This document shows positions 43,881-52,800 of a stretch of DNA of 64,000 nucleotides, in pieces. How positions within the stretch are numbered: the first letter of the stretch is position 1; every line of letters begins with the position of its first letter. A program made the translations under genes and the position numbers. The stretch is from the NCBI GenBank assembly GCA_001548435.1, contig AP017308.1, positions 2,861,030 through 2,925,029 on the forward strand, in the 5' to 3' direction. The notes beneath the pieces are model-generated. The model did not search any database. It was not told where the DNA came from and saw only the letters and a program-made list of their open reading frames with translations. The stretch is from Leptolyngbya sp. NIES-3755. GTDB lineage: Bacteria; Cyanobacteriota; Cyanobacteriia; Leptolyngbyales; Leptolyngbyaceae.

Positions 43881-44033
43881 CTGTCAAGCGATCGCTTTAT
43901 CTTGAGGAAATGCTGACAGGCGAACTTAGCTCAGAGGAGCATTTTAACTTTCAATTTCTTTACAAACCCTGATTCACAGGGAATAATAAATCAGCCTTCT
44001 GGCGCATTCATCTGGCACTAATGTTAAACCTTT

Positions 44034-45095
44034 ATGGCTTCCCAGCAATTTCTTCAAGCGATCACTCAGAAATTTACTCTGCTGACCTTGGCGGTTCCCT
44101 TGCTCGTGCTCAGTGGCTGTAGTTCTGCGCCCACAACCTCGCAAGCACCCACAGCTACGGTCAGTCCAGCCTCGACCAGCTCTAATCCCAACGGGAAAGC
44201 GGCACGATTCGCCTTGATCATGAATGGTCCGCCTACTGATAAATCCTGGAATCAGAGAGCCTACGAAGCTGCCCAAGCGCTCAAAGCCAAAGGGACAGAC
44301 GTGGTGGTGTCGGAATCGATTTCTCCGGCTGATGTTGAGCGGGTGTTGCGGCAGTATGCTGAAGCTGGATATAGCCCGATCGTGGCGCATTCGTTTAACT
44401 ATGGTGATGCGGTTTTCAAGGTCGCAAAAGAATTTCCGAACATTAATTTCGCCTGGGCAGGCGGCATCAACAAGACCGCAGCGAACGTAGCGGACTATGA
44501 TCAGCCGTTTTATCAGGGGGCTTATTTAGTTGGATTGATCGGCGGCAAATTATCGAAGACTGGGAAACTAGGAGCCTTGTATGGGTTTGATATTCCGGTT
44601 TGTCATGCGATGGGAGAAGCCATGCTGGCAGGGGCAAAAACGGTGCGACCGGATGCGACATTGACCGATGCGGCAGTGGGTAATTGGGATGATGTGGCGA
44701 AGGCAAAAGAAGCGGCACTGTCTCAGGCAGAAACTGGGGTTGACTTCTGGATTGGCTGTGGGCAGGGACCAACCTTGGGTCAAATCGAGGCGGCAAAGAC
44801 AAAAGGGGGATTTGCCACGGGCTATGTGGGCGATATGTCTTCGATCGAGCCGAAAGTGGTCGCCTCGAATCTAGTTTGGAATATGGAACCGTTGTTTACT
44901 CGAATGATCGAGGACACCAAAGCTCAGAAGTTTAACAGTCAGTTTTACAAAATGGCAGTTGCAGAAGGCGTGATCGATGTAGAAGTGACACAAGCTTTCA
45001 AAGACAAGCTGACTCCAGAGCAGATCAAAGCGATCGAAGCGACTCGTGCCAAAATTGCTTCTGGCGAACTGAAAGTTCCGTTTGTGCCGAAGTAG
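44034..45095 (+). CDS. BMP-family ABC transporter substrate-binding lipoprotein
   Basis: A 353-residue periplasmic binding protein. The lipoprotein signal ends in LLVLSGC (Cys29), followed by a Ser/Thr/Ala-rich linker. The PBP1-like BMP domain runs from about 57 (RFALIMNGPPTDKSWNQRAY, GYSPIVAHSFNYGDAV, GALYGFDIPVCHAMGEAM). BMP proteins bind purine or other nucleosides (PnrA, BmpD, YufN type). The following three genes encode the matching ATPase and permeases, so this is the first gene of a nucleoside-type importer. The exact ligand is inferred only from the family. Confidence 0.9.
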   Translation: MASQQFLQAITQKFTLLTLAVPLLVLSGCSSAPTTSQAPTATVSPASTSSNPNGKAARFALIMNGPPTDKSWNQRAYEAAQALKAKGTDVVVSESISPADVERVLRQYAEAGYSPIVAHSFNYGDAVFKVAKEFPNINFAWAGGINKTAANVADYDQPFYQGAYLVGLIGGKLSKTGKLGALYGFDIPVCHAMGEAMLAGAKTVRPDATLTDAAVGNWDDVAKAKEAALSQAETGVDFWIGCGQGPTLGQIEAAKTKGGFATGYVGDMSSIEPKVVASNLVWNMEPLFTRMIEDTKAQKFNSQFYKMAVAEGVIDVEVTQAFKDKLTPEQIKAIEATRAKIASGELKVPFVPK

Positions 45096-45167
45096 TCTAG
45101 ATCTCAATCCAGGGCGGAGAAAGATTCATCGGAGGTTCTTCGCCTGCGAGCTTAATTTGTATGCAAA

Positions 45168-46682
45168 GTGAAAATGCTTTCTAGCTTGAATTCACCCAAT
45201 GGTATGGCGATCGAAATGATCGGCATCACGAAACGATTTGGCGGCGTGATTGCGAATGATGCGATCAACTTTCGGGTGAGAACGGGCGAGATTCATGCGC
45301 TGCTCGGCGAAAATGGCGCTGGCAAAACGACTTTGATGAATATTCTCTGTGGACTCTATGAGCCAGATCAGGGAGAAATTCGAGTGCAGGGAAAGTCTGT
45401 TAAGTTTCGCTCTGCTAGAGATGCGATCGCTTGTGGAATCGGCATGGTTCACCAACATTTTATGCTGATTGAATCGTTTACAGTGGCAGAGAACATTGTG
45501 CTTGGGCAGTCTACTAAATTTCTCCAGGAGTCAGCCAAACAGCTTTATTCCCGATTGCAACAACTCGCAGATCACTACGGATTAAAGATCAATCCCTCTG
45601 CTCAAATTTGGCAACTTTCTGTTGGAGAACAACAGCGCATTGAGATTCTAAAAGCACTTTACCGGAATGCGAACATTCTCATTTTCGATGAGCCAACAGC
45701 GGTTCTAACGCCTCAGGAAGCTCAAGACTTGATTGTAATTCTGCGGAATCTGGCGGCTCAAGGAACTTCTATTGTTTTTATCTCCCACAAGCTAAATGAA
45801 GTGATGGCAGTGTGCGATCGAGTGACTGTTTTGCGAGATGGACAAGCAGTAGCAACAGTGGCAACTCAAGATTGTACTAAGCGTGAACTTGCCCAACTGA
45901 TGGTCGGTCGGGAGATTAATTCGACTCAAAAACCTCCAGTACGATCGCCTAATTCTACGACTGGACTTGCTTTGAAGAATCTCTGGGTTATGGGCGATCG
46001 CGGTTTTCCAGCACTGAAAGGAATTGATCTTGCCATTGGTCAAGGTGAAATTGTAGGGGTGGCTGGTGTGGATGGTAATGGTCAGCGCGAACTCGAAGAA
46101 GCGATCGTCGGACTGCGATCGCTCAAACAAGGAGAAGTTCGGATGAGCGGTAATCTCGCGCATATTCCTAGTGATCGTTATGCGATGGGATTGCTGACTG
46201 AGTTCTCGATCGCAGAAAATTTAGTGTTAAAGGATGTTCAATCTCCTTCCTTTCAGCGAAAAGGATTGTTGCAGTGGAAGTTGATCTTTAACTATGCTAC
46301 TGATTTGATGCAGCGTTTCTTGATTCGAGCGTCTTCGGTCAAGATGCAGGCTGGAAAGCTCTCAGGGGGCAATGCTCAGAAGGTTGTGTTTGCGCGTGAA
46401 CTCAGTCGCGATCATCAAGTGCTACTGGCTGCCCAACCGACACGAGGACTTGATATTGGAGCCACTGAATTTGTTCATGCACAGCTTCTTGCGCGACGAG
46501 AGGTGGGCGTTGCGGTGTTACTGATTTCAACTGAACTCGATGAGATTTTGAAACTTAGCGATCGTATTGCTGTTTTGTACGAAGGAGAAATCGTGGCTGT
46601 GATCGATGCTAAAGACGTGAACTTGCACGATTTGGGTTTATTGATGGCGGGGAAGAAAGGAGGGAACTTTGCTGAATCCTAG
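45168..46682 (+). CDS. Nucleoside-type ABC importer ATPase (two ABC domains)
   Basis: A 504-residue tandem ATPase of the YufO/NupA/RbsA type. First domain: Walker A GENGAGKTTL, signature LSVGEQQRIEI, Walker B ILIFDEP. Second domain: degenerate Walker A (GVDGNGQRELE), signature LSGGNAQKVV, as is normal for this family where only one site is fully active. The start is ambiguous between GTG 45168, ATG 45174 and ATG 45204; the family begins near 45204 (MAIEMIGITKRFG). It overlaps the next gene by 14 bp. Confidence 0.92.
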   Translation: MKMLSSLNSPNGMAIEMIGITKRFGGVIANDAINFRVRTGEIHALLGENGAGKTTLMNILCGLYEPDQGEIRVQGKSVKFRSARDAIACGIGMVHQHFMLIESFTVAENIVLGQSTKFLQESAKQLYSRLQQLADHYGLKINPSAQIWQLSVGEQQRIEILKALYRNANILIFDEPTAVLTPQEAQDLIVILRNLAAQGTSIVFISHKLNEVMAVCDRVTVLRDGQAVATVATQDCTKRELAQLMVGREINSTQKPPVRSPNSTTGLALKNLWVMGDRGFPALKGIDLAIGQGEIVGVAGVDGNGQRELEEAIVGLRSLKQGEVRMSGNLAHIPSDRYAMGLLTEFSIAENLVLKDVQSPSFQRKGLLQWKLIFNYATDLMQRFLIRASSVKMQAGKLSGGNAQKVVFARELSRDHQVLLAAQPTRGLDIGATEFVHAQLLARREVGVAVLLISTELDEILKLSDRIAVLYEGEIVAVIDAKDVNLHDLGLLMAGKKGGNFAES

Positions 46683-47715
46683 TTCTGCACTTCCACAGTC
46701 CTCGATTTGGCTACGACTGAAGTTTCTCGCTCCGGTTCTCGGTGCAGTGCTGGCTTTATTATTGGGTGGAGTTCTGCTGCAATTGAGCGGTGCAAATCCA
46801 GTGCAGGCTTATCAAGTCATGTTCATGGGTGCGTTTGGGGGAGCGCGACAATGGACTGAAACGCTGCTGAAAGCCACACCGCTGCTGATTATTGGATTGG
46901 GAATGACGATCGCATTTCGGTGTCGAGTTTGGAACATTGGAGCCGAAGGACAGTACTATATTGGTGCTTTGTGCGGCAGTCTTGTTGCACTCACTTTTCC
47001 GAGTTTACCTGTGGCAGTGTTGATTCCCTTGATGTTAGTGGCTGGTGTTTTTGGTGGCGCAGTGTGGAGTGCGATCGCTGGATTGCTTCATCTTCTGCGC
47101 GGCATGAACTTGATCATTTGCACTTTAATGCTGAACTATATCGGCATTCTCATCGTTCAATATGCGGCACGAGTTCCGCTGAGACAGCCTGATGGATTTT
47201 TACCGGAGTCAGCGCAATTTGGCAATCATGCTCAAATCCCTGTTTTGTTTGGAACTCGATTGCATTGGGGAATGGCGATCGCGCTATTGCTCGTCGGTGG
47301 AGTTTACCTGCTGTTATGGCACACGCCTTTAGGATTCCAGCTTCGGGTGGTCGGATCGCGGCTGAGTGTTGCTCGCAGTGTGGGCATTAATACCAGTCGG
47401 AGTATTTTGCTGGCATTGATGATGAGTGGTGGACTCGCAGGACTAGCAGGGATTGTTGAAGTGAGCTATACCTATACTCGCTTGAAAGGTGAAATCTCAG
47501 ATAGCTATGGATTTAGTGGCATCTTAGTTGCATTGCTCGGTCAACTTCATCCGATCGGGATTTTGATCGCAGCGATTTTATTTTCAGCCTTGATGGTTGG
47601 GGCGCAATCGTTGAATGTCGTGCTACAGATTCCAGCTTCCGCTGCCCAAGTGATTCAAGCGCTAGTCGTGCTCTTTGTGCTGGCGGGTTCTGCATTGGCA
47701 AATCGTCGATCGTAA
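46669..47715 (+). CDS. Nucleoside-type ABC importer permease 1
   Basis: A 348-residue inner-membrane permease of the BPD_transp_2 family (YufP/NupB type) with 8-9 helices. The TTG at 46669 is the start: AAAGGAGGG ends 5 nt before it, inside the ATPase gene. The region LIICTLMLNYIGILIVQYAA and the loop LRVVGSRLSVARSVGINTSR are the conserved coupling stretches. It pairs with permease 2 as a heterodimer. Confidence 0.92.
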   Translation: MLNPSSALPQSSIWLRLKFLAPVLGAVLALLLGGVLLQLSGANPVQAYQVMFMGAFGGARQWTETLLKATPLLIIGLGMTIAFRCRVWNIGAEGQYYIGALCGSLVALTFPSLPVAVLIPLMLVAGVFGGAVWSAIAGLLHLLRGMNLIICTLMLNYIGILIVQYAARVPLRQPDGFLPESAQFGNHAQIPVLFGTRLHWGMAIALLLVGGVYLLLWHTPLGFQLRVVGSRLSVARSVGINTSRSILLALMMSGGLAGLAGIVEVSYTYTRLKGEISDSYGFSGILVALLGQLHPIGILIAAILFSALMVGAQSLNVVLQIPASAAQVIQALVVLFVLAGSALANRRS

Positions 47716-47726
47716 ATGAGGTAGTT

Positions 47727-48698
47727 ATGCCCTGGGAACAAGTTCTAACCTGGAGTTTCTTGATCGCATTGCTCACCGCAGGAATTCGATTAGCTGTGCC
47801 CGTTTTATTAGCTGTATTAGGAGAAATCATCACCGAGCGATCGGGCGTGATGAATCTAGGATTAGAAGGCGTGATGCTGGTCGGTGGATTAGCGGGGTTT
47901 GCGATCGCTGCTAGTCTTGAACAAGCGACCGGGAACGCAAGTCTCGCGGCATGGATCGGGCTTGCTGCTGGATTGTTCGGTGGAGCGCTGATGGGTTTGC
48001 TCATGGCAGTATTAACCGTGAGCTTAAAGACCGATCAAGTTGTGACAGGAGTGACACTTGTTTTATTTGGGCAAGGATTGACGGCTTATCTATTTCGATC
48101 GCGGATTGGACTCTCTGGAACACGAGTGCAAGGACTGGAAACTTGGGCAATTCCAGGACTCTCGAACTTGCCCATCGTAGGTGAGATTTTGTTTAATCAA
48201 ACTGCGATCGTTTATCTCACAGCACTTCTCGTCTATGTTTGCTGGTTCTTCTTATTTTGCACAAATGCGGGGCTTGCTCTAAGAGCAGTAGGCGAGAATC
48301 CAGCGGCAGCCGAGACTTCAGGATTGAATGTCGATCGGATTCGTTATTTTGCTGTGATTGCGGGTTCTGCTCTAGCAGGTTTGGGGGGTGCAGTATTGAC
48401 GGTCGTTCAACTCAGGCTCTTTACCGAGGGAATCATGGCGGGTCGGGGTTGGATTGCGATCGCGCTTGTGTTTTTCTCGCGTTGGCAACCTATTTGGGCA
48501 CTCTTTGGCGCACTATTGTTTGGTGTGGCAGATGCGCTGCAATATCGAATTCAAGCGTTAGGAGCAGAAGATTTACCCTACGAATTTCTGCTCATGCTTC
48601 CCTATGTGTTGACGCTTATGGCACTATTACGAGGAACAGGTCGAAGTGAAACGCCTGCGTCGTTGGGAATTCCTTACATAAAACAAGACCGCTCATAG
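47727..48698 (+). CDS. Nucleoside-type ABC importer permease 2
   Basis: A 323-residue permease of the same superfamily (YufQ/NupC type). Marks: PVLLAVLGEIITERSGVMNL, GLALRAVGENPAAAETSGLN (coupling loop), and the Gly-rich GSALAGLGGAVLTVVQL. Only 11 bp separate it from permease 1. The Rieske oxygenase gene starts 20 bp downstream, so transcription probably continues into it. Confidence 0.92.
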   Translation: MPWEQVLTWSFLIALLTAGIRLAVPVLLAVLGEIITERSGVMNLGLEGVMLVGGLAGFAIAASLEQATGNASLAAWIGLAAGLFGGALMGLLMAVLTVSLKTDQVVTGVTLVLFGQGLTAYLFRSRIGLSGTRVQGLETWAIPGLSNLPIVGEILFNQTAIVYLTALLVYVCWFFLFCTNAGLALRAVGENPAAAETSGLNVDRIRYFAVIAGSALAGLGGAVLTVVQLRLFTEGIMAGRGWIAIALVFFSRWQPIWALFGALLFGVADALQYRIQALGAEDLPYEFLLMLPYVLTLMALLRGTGRSETPASLGIPYIKQDRS

Positions 48699-48717
48699 AT
48701 GCTGCTGGAGTAAGTTG

Positions 48718-49692
48718 ATGATTGATCCAATTCTTTGGAATGACTGGCATCCGATCGCCCGATCGAGTGATCTTAAACCTGGAACTCTTCTACGATCGCG
48801 GTTGCTAGACACTGATATAGTTCTTTGGCGAGGAGAAAATACGGACGCGATCGCCTGGGAAGATCGCTGTCCGCATCGCAGTGTCAAACTTTCAGGAGGA
48901 ACAATTGTTGAAGATACCTTAGTTTGTCCTTATCACGGGTTAGCTTACAATCCAGCAGGGCAATGTGTGAAAGTTCCGGCTCATCCTGGTTACACACCAC
49001 CGAAGCAAGCCTGTGTGAAATCGTTTGCAGTGCAAGAACAGTATGGAGTCATCTTTGTGTCGATCGGCAATCCGACTCAGCCTGTTGCACTATTTCCAGA
49101 GTGGGATGATCCAAGCTATCGCACCTATCTGAGTGGTGGGCATTACTGTCGTTGTAGTGGATTAAGAGCGATCGAGAATTTTTTAGATGTCGCGCACCTG
49201 CCTTTTGTTCATGCGGGAATTTTAGGAGGACCTGACCAAGCAGTGATCGAAGATTATGAAGTGACTTCGATCGACACAGGTATCTACATGAAAGATATCA
49301 AGATCTGGCAGCCTGACCCGGATGGTACGGGACGAGGTGGTGTTGCAGCTTATGATTATTGGACAATTCGACCTTTAACAGTCGCACTTCGCAAACAAAG
49401 AGCCAGCGGACAAACGATGGTGTTGCTCTACTACGTCACTCCAGTTTCTGAGGAGGAGTGCATCGGCTGGATGTGGGGAGCGCTGAACTATGCTCATGAC
49501 ATTTCCGAAGAGGTGATGGTAGCATTTCAGGACAAAGTGATTCTTCAAGATATGGACAATCTAGAATCCCACAATCCAAAGCGATTGCCGCTCGATCTGC
49601 AAGCCGAATTTCATCTACCTAGCGATCGTGCTTCTTTAGGCTATCGCAAATGGTTAAAGCAATTAGGAGTCACTTACGGAGCGATTCCATAA
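48718..49692 (+). CDS. Rieske [2Fe-2S] aromatic-ring-hydroxylating-type oxygenase subunit
   Basis: A 324-residue oxygenase component. The N-terminal Rieske domain (about 8-110) has the cluster ligands in RCPHRSVKL and CPYHGLAY. The C-terminal catalytic domain has the mononuclear iron motif ENFLDVAHLPFVHAG. The length fits the VanA/PobA-like or PAO-like group of Rieske monooxygenases. The ATG at 48718 (with GGAG 8 nt upstream) is preferred to an overlapping TTG. It is located 20 bp after a four-gene importer, so its substrate may be the imported compound, for example a purine-like or aromatic molecule. The reductase is not encoded here. Confidence 0.88.
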   Translation: MIDPILWNDWHPIARSSDLKPGTLLRSRLLDTDIVLWRGENTDAIAWEDRCPHRSVKLSGGTIVEDTLVCPYHGLAYNPAGQCVKVPAHPGYTPPKQACVKSFAVQEQYGVIFVSIGNPTQPVALFPEWDDPSYRTYLSGGHYCRCSGLRAIENFLDVAHLPFVHAGILGGPDQAVIEDYEVTSIDTGIYMKDIKIWQPDPDGTGRGGVAAYDYWTIRPLTVALRKQRASGQTMVLLYYVTPVSEEECIGWMWGALNYAHDISEEVMVAFQDKVILQDMDNLESHNPKRLPLDLQAEFHLPSDRASLGYRKWLKQLGVTYGAIP

Positions 49693-49811
49693 GCATTGTT
49701 TTTTCCTCCGAACAACCTCAATTTTTTCACTTGTTTTGGGACATTAATTGTTCTTCATAGCAGTTTGCCGGGAAGCTTAGAGAAAGTAATCGAAGCCCTG
49801 CAACAATTTCT

Positions 49812-52800
49812 ATGGTTATGCTTCCTGGGTATGAGGTCGTCGAAAAAATCTACGAAAGCTCGAAGACGCTGGTTTATCGAGGCTTCCGAGCAGATGATCA
49901 AAAACCTGTGATCATCAAGGCGCTCAAAAATCAATACCCGATGCCCAAAGAAATTGCTGTGTTTCGGAAGCAGTACAGTTTGGCGAACCATCTCGGCATT
50001 CTGGGAATTGTTCGCCCGTACAGCTTAGAGAACTATGAAAATCAGTGGGCGTTAATCTTGGAAGATTTTGGTGCAACTTCTCTAAGAGACTATTGCAAGA
50101 CGCATTCTCTTGACTTGAAAGCGTTTTTGTCGATCGCGATTCAAACTGCTCAAATTCTCGCAGAACTGCACCGAAATCGCATCATTCACAAAGATCTCAA
50201 ACCTGCAAATCTACTGATCAATCCAACGACTGGACAGATTAAGATCACTGACTTTAGTATCGCGTCTATTCTACCCAAAGAAAATCAAACACTCATTAGC
50301 CCCAATGGATTAGAGGGAACCTTGCCTTATATGTCGCCAGAGCAAACTGGGCGAATGAATCGGGGCATCGACTATCGCAGCGATTTCTACTCGCTCGGAG
50401 TCACTTTTTATCAACTGCTGACCAAGCAACTCCCTTTCATCAGCAACGATCCGTTAGAGCTTGTTCATTGTCATCTTGCAAAACAGCCGATCCCGCCATC
50501 AGAACTAGATTCAGCAATTCCAGTACCTTTGTCAAATATCATCATGAAGTTGATGGCAAAAATGGCAGAAGATCGCTATCAAAGCGCCACTGGACTACTG
50601 CATGATCTTGAAATTTGCCAGCAACAATTCCAGCTTCACAACACAATCGAAGCATTTGCTCTCGCTCAACAAGATTACTGCGATCGCTTATCGATTCCCG
50701 AAAAATTGTACGGACGAGAAGCGGAAGTCAATCAACTGCTAACCGCTTTCGATCGAGTTGCTCAATCAGGATTCAGCGAGTTTTTGCTAGTTAGCGGCTA
50801 TTCTGGAATCGGTAAATCGTCTTTGGTGCAAGAGGTTTATAAGCCGATCGTGCAGCGACGAGGATATTTTATTGCTGGTAAGTTTGACCAACTCCAACGC
50901 AATGTGCCTTACTCTGCGATCGCGAGTGCTTTTGGATCGCTCGTACAGCAACTTTTGACAGAAAGCGAACCGCAACTGCGTCAATGGCGAGAAAAATTAG
51001 CGATCGCGCTTGGCTCAAACGGACAAGTCATCCTTGATGTCATTCCAGAACTAGAGCAAGTTATCGGCAAGCAACCTGAGATTACCGCATTAAATCCCAC
51101 TGAGGCACAACATCGATTCAATCGCGTGTTTCAGAACTTCATTCGTGTATTTTGCCAACCAGAGCATCCCCTAGTCATCTTCCTGGATGATCTACAATGG
51201 GCGGATTCTGCAACTCTCCGTCTCATTAAGCTACTGCTAACAGATTCACAAGCTCACCATTTGTTTCTAATCGGAGCTTTCCGAGATAACGAAGTCAATG
51301 CAACGCATCCTTTAACTCTGCTTTTAGAAGACTTGCAATCTCAGGCAGTTCCAATTCATCAAGTAACGCTGAAACCACTCTCATCGGCTCATGTCACTCA
51401 GTTAATTTCGGATACTTTGAGAACGCCTGAAGTCAGTCCGTTAGTCGATCTGCTCATGCGAAAAACGGACGGGAATCCATTCTTTATCAACGAATTTCTC
51501 AAAACGCTGTATCAGAATGAGCTACTGTGGTTCGACTTTTACAAGAATTCCTGGCAATGGAACTTAAGAGAAATTAAGACGCTCAACATTACGGATAATG
51601 TTGTTAAATTGCTGGTCGATCGATTGAGAAAGCTACCAGATGCAACACAGCAAGTGATCCAATTCGCTGCCTGCATTGGAAATCGATTTGATCTCAAAAC
51701 CTTGTCGATCGTATTACAATCGTCAACGCTTGAAACAACAGCACAAGCTTTATCGATCGCAGTTCAACAAGGATTAATTGTTCCGCTTTCTGCTCTAGAG
51801 ATTGTTCAAAGCGAGACGACGGAGCCAATTCTAGTCAGCGATCGCTACAAGTTTCTCCACGATCGAGTGCAACAAGCCGCTTACGCACTGACTGACGATC
51901 GCGAAAAACAAGCTGTTCATCTCCAAATCGGAAAACTACTCTACGCCAATGCAACACAGAGTGAATCGAGTGATCAACTCTTTGAACTGGTAGGACACTT
52001 AAATCTGGGACAAGCACTAATCACTCAGTCTGATGAAAAAACTCAGTTAGCACACTTGAATGTGCAAGCCGCGATTAGAGCAAAACAAGCAGCCGCCTAC
52101 TCGGTCGCTCAGGAGTGCTTAATTCACGCCCAGAACTGTCTCGCAGAAACAGCTTGGTCAGAACACTATGAATTGATGTTTGCCCTACATCGAGAGCAAG
52201 CAGAAATCGAATATCTGTTGGGTAGTTTCGAGCAGTCTGAACGCTTGATTGAGATGACGTTGAAGCAAGCAAAAACTGCTCTTGAGAAAGCAGAAATTTA
52301 TCAACTCCTGATTGTTCTCTACACGATGCAGGGAAAATATCAAGCTGCGATCGAGACTGGACGAACGGCGCTTTCATTCTTCGACATTGATATTCCTAAC
52401 TTAGAGGTACACAAAGCTTTTGAGAATGAGCTTGCGATCGCGAAAACACAACTCGCCCAGCAAAAGATTCCAGCACTGTTAGATCAACCGGAGATGGTGA
52501 TTCCAGAGAAAAGAGCCGCTGCAAAATTGCTCACCACCTTGGGATCGCCGACTTACTTTTCTAATCACGATCTTTGGCTGATTTCCGTCATGAAGTTAGT
52601 CAATCTTTCTTTAAAACATGGGGTGCTTTCAGAATCTACCTATGGCTATTCTGAGTATGGATTGATTCTGGGATCAATGCTAGGTGACTATCAAGCAGGC
52701 TATGAGTTTGGACAATTAAGCCTGAAGATCAGCGAAAGATTTAACAATCAAGCGGAAAAGTGTAAAGGATGCTTGGTCGTTGGGGGTTCAGTAAATCATT

